A DNA stretch of 64,000 bases from Psychromonas algarum (GTDB lineage: Bacteria; Pseudomonadota; Gammaproteobacteria; Enterobacterales; Psychromonadaceae). The DNA lies in the NCBI RefSeq assembly GCF_004376845.1, contig NZ_SNUW01000002.1:248001-312000 (forward strand). The letters run 5' to 3'. Positions 29,299 to 39,343 of this stretch are shown here, in pieces (the first letter of the stretch is position 1; each line of letters opens with the position of its first letter). The notes under the pieces are model-generated. The model searched no databases. It worked only from the letters and a program-made list of their open reading frames with translations, and was not told the origin of the DNA. The translations under genes and the position numbers were made by a program.

Positions 29299-30488
29299 AT
29301 TAAACCTCGATTAATAACTTGGATAGTGTGCTCTCTTGCTTCCTTATCTATGTGCAATAATTCAGCAATTGTTGAAGCCGTTTGTGTATTTAATTGATTT
29401 AGTACTTGTTCAACAACAACGGCAATCTCAGTGAATTTTATTCTTTTATCTAAAAAGGCTTGCACCGCCACTTCGTTGGCAGCATTTAATGTTGTTGTTG
29501 CATGCTGACCTTGATAACAAGCTTGAATAGCTAAATTTAAGCAGGGATAACGATCATAATCAGGTTCAAAGAAAGTAAAATTATCACTAGCAAAAAAGTT
29601 AAAAGGTTTAGCACCACTTTTGATCCGCCGCTCTCCCCCCATCACATGTGCAATAGGAATACGCATATCTGCATTGCCCATTTGAGAAATGACACTACCA
29701 TCTTGATATTGCACCATGGAGTGAATAACTGATTGTGGATGAATAATGACCTGTAACTGCTCTTTATTGGTATTAAATAACCATCTTGCTTCAATATACT
29801 CCAAACCTTTATTCATCATGGTTGCAGAGTCAATTGAAATTTTAGGCCCCATAGACCAGTTAGGATGTTTGATAGCAGCTTCAGGAGTAATGAACTCAAA
29901 TTCAGATAATGGTGTATTTAAAAATGGACCACCCGATCCCGTCAATAAGATCTTAGATACACCCTCACCATTCAGGTCACAGGCCCCAATATCTTTTTGT
30001 AAAGAGGCAGACATTGATTGAAAAATCGCATTATGCTCACTATCTACAGGCCATAAGGTTGCACCATATTTTTTAACTGCATCGATAAACAATGCGCCAG
30101 ACATTACCAACGATTCTTTATTTGCTAAAAATATTTCTTTTCCTGCGTAAACGGCAGCTAATGTTGTTTTTAAACCAGCCGCACCAACAATGGCAGCCAT
30201 AACGGAATCAATTTCCACACTAGCTAATAAAGTTAAAACTTCATTTTCTGGTAATACTTGGCTGTGTAAATTATTTTGTTGTAGCAAAGTTTGTAATTGC
30301 TGTGATGATCCTTCATCAGATAAAGCAACATAAGCGGGTTGAAACTCCATACAGAGCGACAACATTTTATCGACATTTTTTGCTGCATATAAAAACTGCA
30401 CATTATATAAATCAGGATTATGACGACAAACACTTAAAGTGCTATCACCAATAGATCCCGTTGCACCAAGAACGGCCAGATTTTTCAT
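29292..30488 (-). CDS. dxr: 1-deoxy-D-xylulose 5-phosphate reductoisomerase
   Basis: Dxr (398 residues) converts DXP to MEP with NADPH, the first committed step of the non-mevalonate isoprenoid pathway. It feeds UppS and quinone synthesis. The N-terminal nucleotide motif is LGATGSIGDSTL. The metal and substrate region shows PVDSEHNAIFQ, SGGPFLNTPLSEF, HPNWSMGPKISIDSATMMN and GLEYIEARWLF. It lies 2 bp after cdsA and overlaps rseP by 7 nt, so it is part of one transcription unit. Confidence 0.98.
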   Translation of the reverse strand: MKNLAVLGATGSIGDSTLSVCRHNPDLYNVQFLYAAKNVDKMLSLCMEFQPAYVALSDEGSSQQLQTLLQQNNLHSQVLPENEVLTLLASVEIDSVMAAIVGAAGLKTTLAAVYAGKEIFLANKESLVMSGALFIDAVKKYGATLWPVDSEHNAIFQSMSASLQKDIGACDLNGEGVSKILLTGSGGPFLNTPLSEFEFITPEAAIKHPNWSMGPKISIDSATMMNKGLEYIEARWLFNTNKEQLQVIIHPQSVIHSMVQYQDGSVISQMGNADMRIPIAHVMGGERRIKSGAKPFNFFASDNFTFFEPDYDRYPCLNLAIQACYQGQHATTTLNAANEVAVQAFLDKRIKFTEIAVVVEQVLNQLNTQTASTIAELLHIDKEAREHTIQVINRGLIC

Positions 30489-30490
30489 TG

Positions 30491-31342
30491 TTAAATAAGC
30501 CAGTAGATGTAAATAAGCGCAAATACTGGTACAGCAGCAGTCAAGCTGTCAACACGATCTAAAATACCGCCATGCCCAGGCAATAAATTACTACTGTCTT
30601 TCAAACCAGCTTCTCGTTTGAATATACTTTCTGTTAAATCACCTAAAGCAGAAACTAATGTAGTGATTAATGATGCAACAAAAAATACGCCAAGTTTATC
30701 ATCAGTAATCGCAAAGAAATCACTCGCAAAATAAGCCACGATCATTGCACAAACTAATCCACCTACTAGCCCTTCAATGGTTTTACCAGGACTCACATTA
30801 GGCGCTAGTTTATGTTTACCGAACTGTCTACCAGCAAAGTATGCGCCAGTATCAGCAGCCCATACTAATAAAAACACGTACATTAATAACTGAGCACCAA
30901 AATAGAATTCATGATGCATATTGACTGAACGTAATACAACTAATCCCCAGAAAAACGGGATCAGGGTTAATAATCCAAAAATACTCTTAATAAACTTACT
31001 TGAACGCCACAGAGTTGCTGATGTTGGGTAACGGATCACTAATAAAAAGGCCAGACACCACCAAATAGCGGCAATAACTAATCCTGAAATAATATAAATA
31101 TTAGGCTTTGTCCCCCCCCAAATGGCACCAATAGGCATAAATATTAAGGTAACACCAAGAATAATACCGAAGATATAAAGCGTAGCTGCAGAAGGCTCTT
31201 TACTCACAAATCCCGCCCATTCTTTACTGGCAAGTAAAAAAAGAGCGGCTGCAAATAAAGTGAAAAATTTTAATGGTAAAAAGAAAATAGCAGCGATAGC
31301 TAGTGGCGCTAATACAAGCGCAGTTATAATTCGTTGTTTCAC
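30491..31342 (-). CDS. cdsA: phosphatidate cytidylyltransferase
   Basis: CdsA (283 residues, about 8 membrane helices) makes CDP-diacylglycerol from phosphatidic acid and CTP in the inner membrane, the branch point of phospholipid synthesis. The CTP-transferase signature appears near the C-terminus as FKREAGLKDSSNLLPGHGG followed by ILDRVDSL; NVSPGKTIEGLVGG precedes it. The start is a GTG at 31342, with GGGAA about 7 nt upstream. It lies between uppS (32 bp) and dxr (2 bp). Confidence 0.97.
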   Translation of the reverse strand: MKQRIITALVLAPLAIAAIFFLPLKFFTLFAAALFLLASKEWAGFVSKEPSAATLYIFGIILGVTLIFMPIGAIWGGTKPNIYIISGLVIAAIWWCLAFLLVIRYPTSATLWRSSKFIKSIFGLLTLIPFFWGLVVLRSVNMHHEFYFGAQLLMYVFLLVWAADTGAYFAGRQFGKHKLAPNVSPGKTIEGLVGGLVCAMIVAYFASDFFAITDDKLGVFFVASLITTLVSALGDLTESIFKREAGLKDSSNLLPGHGGILDRVDSLTAAVPVFALIYIYWLI

Positions 31343-31374
31343 AGAAAATTCCCGTTATATCTGTAGGATAAAAA

Positions 31375-32112
31375 CTAACTACTTACTTGCGCGCTGGTTT
31401 GTCCAAAACGTCGCTCTTTACCTGAAAACACATCTACAGCAAGTTGGAAGGTATCGGCATTAAAATCCGGCCATAACACATCTGTAAAATATAATTCAGC
31501 ATAAGCAAGTTGCCACAATAGGAAGTTACTAATACGATAGTCACCTCCCGTTCGAATCATCAGATCAATATCTGAAAATTCAGCCAATGATAATGAATTG
31601 TTTACTAATGATTCATCAATATCATCAATCGCTAATGTTCCATCTTTAACTTGTTTGGCGATTTGTTGGGTTGCATTTGTGATATCCCAACGTCCACCAT
31701 AATTAGCAGCCACATTAACGGCTAAACCAGTATTATTTTCAGTTAACGCCTCAGCATTACTTATTTTTTTTTGCAGACGGTCACTAAAAGCAGAGACATC
31801 ACCAATTATTTTTAAGCTAATATTATTTTTATGTAACTTTTTAACTTCACGTCCAAGAACTGTAAAAAACAGCTCCATCAACATATTAACTTCTTCTTTT
31901 GGACGCCTCCAATTTTCACTACTAAAAGCAAAAATAGTTAGTGCCTCAATTTTATGCTCACTGGCAAAAACAATCGCTTTACGTAGTGCTTTTACACCAT
32001 GTTTATGCCCAAAAACACGATGTTTCCCTTTTTTCTCAGACCAACGACCATTGCCATCCATAATAATCGCAACATGTTTAGGGAATTTCTTTTCAAGTGC
32101 TTTTGTTGTCAC
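31375..32112 (-). CDS. uppS: undecaprenyl diphosphate synthase
   Basis: UppS (245 residues) adds eight isoprene units to farnesyl diphosphate in cis, producing the C55 lipid carrier for peptidoglycan and O-antigen. The substrate-binding loop VAIIMDGNGRWSEKKG is at residues 14-29, followed by FAFSSENWRRP and, later, DLMIRTGGDYRISNFLLWQ. The start is a GTG at 32112, with AAGGA about 7 nt upstream. It lies between frr (75 bp) and cdsA. It is also known as ispU. Confidence 0.97.
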   Translation of the reverse strand: MTTKALEKKFPKHVAIIMDGNGRWSEKKGKHRVFGHKHGVKALRKAIVFASEHKIEALTIFAFSSENWRRPKEEVNMLMELFFTVLGREVKKLHKNNISLKIIGDVSAFSDRLQKKISNAEALTENNTGLAVNVAANYGGRWDITNATQQIAKQVKDGTLAIDDIDESLVNNSLSLAEFSDIDLMIRTGGDYRISNFLLWQLAYAELYFTDVLWPDFNADTFQLAVDVFSGKERRFGQTSAQVSS

Positions 32113-32187
32113 AGTAATCCTTGGTAGTCAGCTAAATGCATCTAATTATAATCATTCTTAGATGCATTTATTTAGCTGTTATTAATA

Positions 32188-32745
32188 TTACACTTCCATT
32201 AATTCAGCTTCTTTAACTGCTAATACTTCATCAACTTTTTTGATGCTTTCATTAGTTACTTTTTGTACTAATTCTTCACCTTGACGTTGCTGATCTTCGC
32301 TGATCTCTTTTTCTTTTTCTAAATCTTTAAAGTCACCATTAGCATCACGACGAATATTGCGAATAGCAATACGTGTATTTTCAGCTTCACCACGAACCAC
32401 TTTAATTAAGTCTTTACGACGCTCTTCTGTTAATGGCGGCAAAGGAATACGAATAACTGTGCCAGCAGACATTGGGTTTAAACCTAAATTAGAGCCCATG
32501 ATTGCTTTTTCTACAGCAGCAATTAATGTTGCATCAAAAACAGTGATTGTTAATGTACGAGAATCTTCTGTAGATACGTTACCCACTTGACGTAGAGGTG
32601 TGTTTGAACCGTAATATGGCACCATAATACCGTCTAGTAAACTAGGGTGTGCTCGGCCAGTACGTACTTTAGCTAATTGGCTTTTAAATGAATCGATGCT
32701 TTTATTCATACGAGTTTGAGCATCATCTTTGATTTCGTTAATCAT
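32188..32745 (-). CDS. frr: ribosome recycling factor
   Basis: RRF (185 residues, exact family length) splits the post-termination ribosome with EF-G. It shows the three-helix-bundle sequences [40 protein letters not shown] and [21 protein letters not shown] lies 7 nt before the ATG. The gene follows pyrH by 37 bp in the rpsB-tsf-pyrH-frr order found across gammaproteobacteria. Confidence 0.98.
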   Translation of the reverse strand: MINEIKDDAQTRMNKSIDSFKSQLAKVRTGRAHPSLLDGIMVPYYGSNTPLRQVGNVSTEDSRTLTITVFDATLIAAVEKAIMGSNLGLNPMSAGTVIRIPLPPLTEERRKDLIKVVRGEAENTRIAIRNIRRDANGDFKDLEKEKEISEDQQRQGEELVQKVTNESIKKVDEVLAVKEAELMEV

Positions 32746-32782
32746 ATTTATTTCCTAACTTATTGTTCACTGTTTAATAATA

Positions 32783-33523
32783 TTAAATATTTTGATCTGT
32801 ATGAGTGATTGTTGTTCCTTCATCACCACCTAATACAACACGGCTTAATGCGCCAGGTTTATTCATATTAAATACACGAATCGGTAAACTATGATCACGT
32901 GCTAAGGTAAAGGCAGCTAAATCCATCACTTGTAATTCTTTTTCTAAAACGGTTTGGTAATCTAATACACTGTATAATTGCGCGTCAGGGTTTTTAACTG
33001 GATCTGCATCGTAAACACCATCTACTTTTGTACCTTTAAGTACCGCATCGGCTTCAATTTCAATACCACGTAAGCAAGCTGCAGAATCTGTTGTAAAGAA
33101 TGGGTTACCTGTACCGGCAGAAAAAATAACCACAGTGCCTAATTTTAAATATTTAATTGCTTCAGCCCAGTTATAATCGTCACAAACACCGTTTAGTGGA
33201 ATTGCTGACATTAAACGAGAATTAACATGTGCACGATGTAATGCATCACGCATTGCTAAACCATTCATTACCGTTGCTAACATCCCCATATGGTCACCAA
33301 CAACACGGTTCATACCTGCTTGTGCTAAGCCTGCACCACGGAAAATATTACCACCACCGATAACCAAACCAACTTGCACACCTGATTCAATTAATGATTT
33401 TATTTCTAAAGCCATACGATCCAACACTTTTGGATCAATACCGAACCCTTCTTCACCAACGAGCGCTTCTCCGCTCAATTTTAATAAAATACGACGATAT
33501 GCAGATTTAGGGTTAGTGCTCAT
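32783..33523 (-). CDS. pyrH: UMP kinase
   Basis: UMP kinase (246 residues) phosphorylates UMP to UDP and is a hexamer allosterically controlled by GTP and UTP. The amino-acid-kinase-fold motifs are [22 protein letters not shown] and [21 protein letters not shown] use the ATG at 33523, which has GAGGA 8 nt upstream; an upstream in-frame TTG would overlap this ribosome binding site. It follows tsf and precedes frr. Confidence 0.97.
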   Translation of the reverse strand: MSTNPKSAYRRILLKLSGEALVGEEGFGIDPKVLDRMALEIKSLIESGVQVGLVIGGGNIFRGAGLAQAGMNRVVGDHMGMLATVMNGLAMRDALHRAHVNSRLMSAIPLNGVCDDYNWAEAIKYLKLGTVVIFSAGTGNPFFTTDSAACLRGIEIEADAVLKGTKVDGVYDADPVKNPDAQLYSVLDYQTVLEKELQVMDLAAFTLARDHSLPIRVFNMNKPGALSRVVLGGDEGTTITHTDQNI

Positions 33524-33628
33524 AATTCTATTCCTCAAGTTGAAATAATACCGATTTTTTAAACTTATTATAAAAAAGAGTTTAAAAAATAGGTCTTTTA
33601 ATAACCAAATTCACTGACTTTTGAATGC

Positions 33629-33660
33629 AAAAGAACCGCAGCCATGCCGCGGTTCTTTTT
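33629..33660 (-). terminator. terminator after tsf
   Basis: An 11-bp stem (AAAAGAACCGC at 33629-33639 with GCGGTTCTTTT at 33649-33659) has a 9-nt loop. It lies about 50 bases after tsf and about 105 before pyrH. The U-run on the minus strand is short, so termination may be partial, allowing pyrH-frr read-through. Confidence 0.75.
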
Positions 33661-33708
33661 TATACTTGATTAATGCTTCGCAACATTAGTCATTATTTTG
33701 CAAGTTAA

Positions 33709-34578
33709 TTACTTAGAAGCAGCCATTGTAGCAGCAACTTCAGCAGCAAAATCTTCTACTTTTTTCTCGATGCCTTCACCAACTTCTAAACGGATGAAAG
33801 TGACAACGTCTGCATTTGCACCTTTAAGAAGTTTAGCAACCGTCATTGAAGGATCTTTAATGAACGCTTGACCAGTTAAGCTTACTTCACCAGTAAACTT
33901 AGCCATACGACCAGTTACCATTTTTTCTGCGATTTCAGCAGGTTTACCACTGTCAATTGCAATTTGTAATTGAATTTCTTTCTCTTTTGCAACAACTTCT
34001 GCAGGTACGTCAGTAGGTTTAACGAACTGAGGTGCAGCAGCAGCAACATGCATTGCAATATCTTTAGCTAATTCAGCGTCACCGCCAGTTAGTGAAGAGA
34101 TAACACCGATTTTGCGACTATGTACGTAAGCGCCAAGGTTTTCACCTTCAACGATTTGTAAACGACGTACAGAGATGTTTTCACCGATTTTAGCAACTAA
34201 TAGTTCACGAGCTTCTTCAACCGTCATATCGTCGTATGCTAATGCATTTAACGCTTCAACTGTATCTACTTTATTTGCAAGCGCGATATCAGCGGCTTTT
34301 TCAGCAAATGCTAAGAAGCTTTTGTCCATAGCAACGAAGTCTGTTTCACAGTTAACTTCGATAATTAATGCTGTAGTACCATTTGATTTAGCAAAAATAG
34401 CACCTTCAGCAGCAACACGGCCTGCTTTTTTAGCTGCTTTGATTGCACCTGATTTACGCATGTTTTCAATTGCAAGCTCGATGTTACCATCAGCTTCAAC
34501 TAATGCTTTTTTACAATCCATCATACCCGCAGCTGTGCGGTCACGAAGTTCTTTAACTTGCTGAGCTGTAATAGCCAT
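33709..34578 (-). CDS. tsf: elongation factor Ts
   Basis: EF-Ts (289 residues) is the exchange factor that removes GDP from EF-Tu. The signature is seen in [20 protein letters not shown] near residue 11, and the TDFVAMDK segment (about 80-87) contacts the EF-Tu magnesium site. It follows rpsB, with an attenuator-like hairpin in the 105-bp gap. Expression is expected to be high, with AGGA 9 nt before the ATG. Confidence 0.98.
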   Translation of the reverse strand: MAITAQQVKELRDRTAAGMMDCKKALVEADGNIELAIENMRKSGAIKAAKKAGRVAAEGAIFAKSNGTTALIIEVNCETDFVAMDKSFLAFAEKAADIALANKVDTVEALNALAYDDMTVEEARELLVAKIGENISVRRLQIVEGENLGAYVHSRKIGVISSLTGGDAELAKDIAMHVAAAAPQFVKPTDVPAEVVAKEKEIQLQIAIDSGKPAEIAEKMVTGRMAKFTGEVSLTGQAFIKDPSMTVAKLLKGANADVVTFIRLEVGEGIEKKVEDFAAEVAATMAASK

Positions 34579-34610
34579 TGTTTGAATTCCTATTTTTTAA
34601 TTCTATAAAT

Positions 34611-34634
34611 AAAAAAGGGGCCATATAGACCCCT
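34611..34634 (-). terminator. attenuator-like terminator between rpsB and tsf
   Basis: On the minus strand AGGGG (34630-34634) pairs with CCCCT (34616-34620), and U residues follow (complement of 34611-34616). A second small inverted repeat (TAACCA with TGGTTA, about 34637-34657) lies just before it. In E. coli a similar partial terminator lies between rpsB and tsf. Partial function is inferred. Confidence 0.65.
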
Positions 34635-34683
34635 GATAACCAACCAAAGATTGGTTAATAAGAGCTTCTATTCTAAGAAGAAC

Positions 34684-35415
34684 TTATTTCTCAGCTGATT
34701 CTTCTTCAACAAAACCTTCAGCTACTACTACTTCTTCAGTGCGGCCTTCTTTAACAGCTTCAGCAGCTGCAGTTAAGTAAAGCTTAACAGCACGGATAGC
34801 ATCATCATTACCAGGTACGATATAGTCGATGTTATCTGGGCAAGAGTTAGTATCTACAACAGCGATAACTGGAATACCTAAGTTATTCGCTTCTTTAATT
34901 GCAATGTGCTCGTGATCAGCATCGATTACGAAGATTACATCTGGGATACCACCCATGTTTTTAATACCGCCAAGTGTTTTTTCAAGTTTCTCTAATTCAC
35001 GAGTACGCATAAGCGCTTCTTTCTTAGTTAACTTGTCAAAAGTACCGTCTTGGCTTTGAACTTCAAGATCTTTCAAACGCTTGATCGATTGACGAACTGT
35101 TTTCCAGTTAGTCAACATACCACCTAACCAACGGTGATCAACATAGAATTGCTCACATGAGATAGCAGCTTCTTTAACAGCTTCTGAAGCTGCACGTTTA
35201 GTACCAACAAAAAGAACTTTGCCTTTTTTAGATGCTTTAGCTTCTAAGAAGTTAAGCGCTTGGTTAAACATAGGAACTGTTTTTTCAAGGTTGATGATAT
35301 GAACTTTATTACGAGCACCAAAAATGAATGGTTTCATTTTTGGGTTCCAGTAACGAGTTTGGTGACCGAAGTGAACGCCTGCTTGTAGCATATCGCGCAT
35401 TGATACTGTTGCCAT
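34684..35415 (-). CDS. rpsB: 30S ribosomal protein S2
   Basis: S2 (243 residues) starts [20 protein letters not shown] and shows [41 protein letters not shown] and [19 protein letters not shown], all diagnostic. It belongs on the 30S platform and helps bind S1. The gene starts the rpsB-tsf unit with a long structured leader, and GAGGA lies 8 nt before the ATG. Confidence 0.98.
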   Translation of the reverse strand: MATVSMRDMLQAGVHFGHQTRYWNPKMKPFIFGARNKVHIINLEKTVPMFNQALNFLEAKASKKGKVLFVGTKRAASEAVKEAAISCEQFYVDHRWLGGMLTNWKTVRQSIKRLKDLEVQSQDGTFDKLTKKEALMRTRELEKLEKTLGGIKNMGGIPDVIFVIDADHEHIAIKEANNLGIPVIAVVDTNSCPDNIDYIVPGNDDAIRAVKLYLTAAAEAVKEGRTEEVVVAEGFVEEESAEK

Positions 35416-35424
35416 TTGAATTTC

Positions 35425-35530
35425 CTCTTAGGGGGTTAGGCCTCCACACATCCCATACACTCGACCATTAATTTCTTAAACAGAAAAAGGCACCCCGAGT
35501 GACGTGTCGATGCGTGTGTGTTGTTTAAAT
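35425..35530 (-). promoter_or_regulatory. rpsB leader RNA (S2 autoregulation) and divergent rpsB-map region
   Basis: On the minus strand the mRNA just before rpsB can fold into two stacked helices. CACTCG (complement of 35496-35501) pairs with CGAGTG (complement of 35458-35463). Outside it, a helix with a 2-nt bulge joins 35509-35518 to 35445-35452. Gammaproteobacterial rpsB leaders are known to have such a structure and to let S2 repress its own translation; the match is inferred by eye. The rest of the 399-bp gap to map (35531-35814) holds no gene that I trust. Confidence 0.55.
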
Positions 35531-35814
35531 AATAATCCTTAAATATCAAAGCATTAAATGCGATGACTGAATTATATTGATTAATTGAGAATGTGACTAA
35601 AAAATTAATCTATCAATCTCGGTGCGCTTTATACCATAGTTCCTACTTTAGCTCAATAAATAGCGTATTAATTAGCAACTTTTTTAAGCTATTTTATCCT
35701 CCTATACACCCTATCAATTTTGGGGTTTTCTGTTCATTATTTTATCTAGCACCAAAGGTTAAAATTCTTTATAGTTGTAGACTAAATAAATTATTCAAAG
35801 TATAGAGATCTCAT

Positions 35815-36603
35815 ATGACTGGAATCATCAAAACCGCTCAAGAAATAGAAAAAATGCGCATCGCAGGACAACTTGCAGCAGATGTACTCACTATGATTGA
35901 GCCACATGTTAAAAAGGGTGTAACAACCAACGAATTAAATACACTTTGTCATGACTTCATTGTTAATGAACAAGGCGCGATTCCAGCACCGCTTAATTAC
36001 CATGGTTTTCCAAAGTCAATTTGTACTTCATTGAATTATGTTGTTTGCCACGGTATCCCTAATGATAAAGCATTAAAAGAAGGTGATATTGTGAATATTG
36101 ATATCACAGTGATCAAAGATGGTTACCACGGTGATACTTCAAAAATGTTTATGGTAGGTAAAGCAACTATCCTTGCTGAACGTTTATCTCGCGTAGCGCA
36201 AGAGTGTTTATACATTGGTATTAATATGGTTAAACCCGGTGCTCGTTTAGGCGACATTGGTGCTGCGATTCAAAAACATGCTGAAAACCATAATTATTCA
36301 ATTGTACGTGAATATTGTGGACATGGTATTGGAGCAGGTTTCCACGAAGAGCCACAGGTTTTACATTATGGTAAAAAAGGCACAGGCGAAGTATTAAAAG
36401 CAGGTCAATGTTTTACTATCGAACCAATGCTAAATGCAGGTAAACGTGATTGTAAAGTATTACGTGATGAGTGGACTGTTGTCACTAAAGATAAAAAATT
36501 ATCAGCTCAATGGGAACATACATTATTAGTGACTGAAACAGGTGTTGAAATTTTAACGCTGCGTCCAGAAGAAACAATTGAGCGTATTATTAACCCAGAA
36601 TAA
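35815..36603 (+). CDS. map: methionine aminopeptidase, type I
   Basis: Map (262 residues) removes the initiator methionine from new proteins. The metal-binding residues appear in order: IVNIDITVIKDGYHGDTS (two Asp), EYCGHGIGAGFHEEPQV (His and nearby His), CFTIEPML (Glu) and SAQWEHTLLVTE (Glu). It is divergent from rpsB, with GAGATC just before the ATG, and is followed by glnD after 55 bp. Confidence 0.98.
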   Translation: MTGIIKTAQEIEKMRIAGQLAADVLTMIEPHVKKGVTTNELNTLCHDFIVNEQGAIPAPLNYHGFPKSICTSLNYVVCHGIPNDKALKEGDIVNIDITVIKDGYHGDTSKMFMVGKATILAERLSRVAQECLYIGINMVKPGARLGDIGAAIQKHAENHNYSIVREYCGHGIGAGFHEEPQVLHYGKKGTGEVLKAGQCFTIEPMLNAGKRDCKVLRDEWTVVTKDKKLSAQWEHTLLVTETGVEILTLRPEETIERIINPE

Positions 36604-36610
36604 ATATAAT

Positions 36611-36642
36611 GAGCCTGCTTTTAGTTAATAACAAGTAGGCTC
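36611..36642 (+). other. hairpin between map and glnD
   Basis: GAGCCTGCTT (36611-36620) pairs with AAGTAGGCTC (36633-36642), with one G:U. No U-run follows. It ends 16 bases before the glnD ATG, next to its GAGG ribosome binding site. It may be a weak map terminator or affect glnD translation. Confidence 0.4.
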
Positions 36643-36658
36643 CAATACGAGGCTTTAA

Positions 36659-39271
36659 ATGGATTTCGAACAGTACTCCCCGCAGAATATTCAAAACAAA
36701 GATCTTTCGATCTCTTTTCTCAAAAATCATCTAAAAGAATTTGGCGACTGGCAACTCGAACAATTCCAAGCAAGAAAACACATCAATGAACTGGTTACAA
36801 TGCGTGCTGCCTATATTGATGAATTATTAAGCCGATTATGGGATTTTGTTGGTTTAAATGAAAGTTTTGATTTAAGTCTAATTGCTGTTGGTGGTTATGG
36901 GAGAGGAGAATTGCACCCAAAATCAGATATTGATTTATTAATCCTCTCAGATCATGGCTTTAGTAAAGAATCAGAAGAAAAAATTAGCCAACTCATTATG
37001 CTACTCTGGGACTTAAAGCTTGATGTAGGTAATAGTGTACGCACACTTCAAGACTGTTTAGAGCAAGGTAAAGCGGACATTACTGTCGCAACCAGCATGA
37101 TTGAAGCTCGTTTAATACGAGGTAATGAAACAACCTTTGGAAAATTACAAGATATCATCAGCCAAGATGATTTCTGGCCATCGGCGCAATTCTTTACAGT
37201 CAAAAAAGAAGAGCAGTTTGACCGTCATAGGAACTGTCGCGGTGATGGTTACAATCTAGAACCAGATATCAAAAATGGTTGTGGAGGTTTACGCGATATT
37301 CAAACCATCGCTTGGGTTTCAAAACGTCATTTTGATGCGCATAGCCTTCTAGAATTAACTTCCTATGGTTATATCACACAAGGTGAATACCATGAGATCA
37401 GCGACTGTCAGTCACAACTATGGAGTATTCGCTTTGCGTTACACACGGTTACTAACCGCCCAGACAACCGTTTGTTATTTGATTTTCAAAGTGAAGTTGC
37501 AAAGTTATTAGGTTACACAGGACAACGTAATGAAGCCGTAGAGCAGATGATGAAAATGTTCTATCAAACTATTCGTCGTGTGAAAGAGCTTAACGAAATG
37601 CTATTACAATATTTCGACGAGGCAATTTTAGGTAACGTAGCGACTGAATTTCATATTATCGATGAACATTTTCAAATACGTGGCAATAAAATTGAACTGA
37701 TCTCATCGGGTCACTTTCAAGAAAATCCTGAATCAATTCTACAACTGTTTGTTCACATTGCTAATGATCCTCGTATTAAAGGTATTTATTCCAGCACACT
37801 ACGGGAATTACGTGAAGCAAGACGATGCTTAACACACTGGTTACAAAATATTCCAGAATGCCGAATTATTTTTATGGAGATAATCCAACATCCTCGCGGT
37901 ATGGGGCTTCCTTTTACGCTAATGTATGAATATGGCGTTCTAGCGGCTTATATCCCTCAATGGAGTCGTATTGTTGGACAAATGCAATTTGATCTATTCC
38001 ATGCTTACACCGTTGATGCGCATACACATAAATTAGCAAAATTTATTTATAACTATCCAAAAAGCAAACAAGACCATCCTTTAGCACATGATATTTATGA
38101 AGATCTCGCGAAACCGCACTTATTATTTTTAGCGACTATTTTTCATGATATTGCCAAGGGACAACAGGGAGATCACTCAACATTAGGTGCTGTTGATGCA
38201 TTAGCATTTTGTGAATTACATGGATTAACTCGTCATGAAAGCAAAGTCGTCGCATGGCTAGTTGAACACCATTTAACCATGTCAGTAACTGCGCAACGTC
38301 GTGATATTAGTGATCCAAATGTTATTATTGCTTTTGCAAAAATAGTACGTGATGAAAAACATTTAAATTTACTTTATTGTCTTACTGTTGCTGATATTTG
38401 TGCAACCAATGAAGACACGTGGAATAGTTGGAAAGCTTCATTATTACGTGATTTATACTATAAAACACTAACCATGCTACGCCGTGGTCTTGAAAATCCA
38501 CCCGATATTCGTGACCGTATTCGCGATCGTCAAATGAAAGCATTAGCTAATTTAGCAGAGCTAGGTATTACACCTGAAATGGTAAAACCTTTGTGGAAGC
38601 GTTTTAAATTAAATTATTTTTTCCGTTACACATTTGAGCAAATTAGTTGGCACACCCAACATTTATTAGCACATAAAGATGACAGTAAACCGTTAATCTT
38701 GATCAGCACTAAAAATGCACGCGGTGGTAGTGAAATCTTTGTTTACCATAAAGATATGCCCATATTATTTTCTTCCGTTGTAACAGAGATTGATAATAAA
38801 AAACTCAGTGTGCATGATGCAAAAATTCTCTCAAGTCGAGACAATTATTCTTTAAGCACATTTACAGTATTAGAAGAAGATGGCGAACATATTGACGATA
38901 ATAAAATCCAACGTTTACGTGAAGCGATTTTAGATTCGTTATTAAAACCAGATGTTATTAATTCAAATTTAATCCGATTAGAACGTGTTAAACGTCCTTT
39001 TAAATTTGAGCCTAAAATAACCTTTTTACCTACACGCCGTAAACGTACTCAAATTGAAGTGGTTGCTTTTGACGCTCCTGGTATTTTAGCCAATATTGGT
39101 ACTGTATTTGTGGATCATGGTTTAATGCTTGATACTGCGAAAATTTCTACCATAGGTGAACGAGCTGAAGATCTATTTATTGTCTCAACTGCGGATGGGG
39201 ATTCATTAACAAAAGAGCAGGAAGAGAGCTTACAAGCAAGCTTAATGTATGAGTTGAGCCCTAGCACTTAG
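36659..39271 (+). CDS. glnD: bifunctional PII uridylyltransferase/uridylyl-removing enzyme
   Basis: GlnD (870 residues) senses glutamine. At low glutamine it adds UMP to PII proteins (GlnB, GlnK), and at high glutamine it removes it. The nucleotidyltransferase motif GGYGRGELHPKSDIDLLIL is near residue 80. An HD domain for removal shows FLATIFHDIAKGQQGDHS around 493-510. Two C-terminal ACT domains follow, the last with TQIEVVAFDAPGILANIG. It follows map by 55 bp. Its substrate GlnK is encoded at 58.8 kb in the same window. Confidence 0.97.
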   Translation: MDFEQYSPQNIQNKDLSISFLKNHLKEFGDWQLEQFQARKHINELVTMRAAYIDELLSRLWDFVGLNESFDLSLIAVGGYGRGELHPKSDIDLLILSDHGFSKESEEKISQLIMLLWDLKLDVGNSVRTLQDCLEQGKADITVATSMIEARLIRGNETTFGKLQDIISQDDFWPSAQFFTVKKEEQFDRHRNCRGDGYNLEPDIKNGCGGLRDIQTIAWVSKRHFDAHSLLELTSYGYITQGEYHEISDCQSQLWSIRFALHTVTNRPDNRLLFDFQSEVAKLLGYTGQRNEAVEQMMKMFYQTIRRVKELNEMLLQYFDEAILGNVATEFHIIDEHFQIRGNKIELISSGHFQENPESILQLFVHIANDPRIKGIYSSTLRELREARRCLTHWLQNIPECRIIFMEIIQHPRGMGLPFTLMYEYGVLAAYIPQWSRIVGQMQFDLFHAYTVDAHTHKLAKFIYNYPKSKQDHPLAHDIYEDLAKPHLLFLATIFHDIAKGQQGDHSTLGAVDALAFCELHGLTRHESKVVAWLVEHHLTMSVTAQRRDISDPNVIIAFAKIVRDEKHLNLLYCLTVADICATNEDTWNSWKASLLRDLYYKTLTMLRRGLENPPDIRDRIRDRQMKALANLAELGITPEMVKPLWKRFKLNYFFRYTFEQISWHTQHLLAHKDDSKPLILISTKNARGGSEIFVYHKDMPILFSSVVTEIDNKKLSVHDAKILSSRDNYSLSTFTVLEEDGEHIDDNKIQRLREAILDSLLKPDVINSNLIRLERVKRPFKFEPKITFLPTRRKRTQIEVVAFDAPGILANIGTVFVDHGLMLDTAKISTIGERAEDLFIVSTADGDSLTKEQEESLQASLMYELSPST

Positions 39272-39291
39272 CAGTGCCAAGGTTTATTTAT

Positions 39292-39330
39292 AATACTAGT
39301 GGTGACATAGAAATATTCATCACTAGTATT
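39292..39330. terminator. bidirectional terminator between glnD and fbpC
   Basis: AATACTAGTG (39292-39301) pairs with CACTAGTATT (39321-39330), and TGA/TCA extend the stem inward past one G:U. AT-rich runs flank both sides. It lies between the converging glnD and fbpC genes. Confidence 0.85.
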
Positions 39331-39343
39331 TAAATTTTATTCA

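Noticed and set aside
35593-35805. A 70-residue open frame on the plus strand between rpsB and map
   Set aside because: Aromatic and serine-rich, without homology that I recognise or a ribosome binding site, in a region that must hold divergent promoters.
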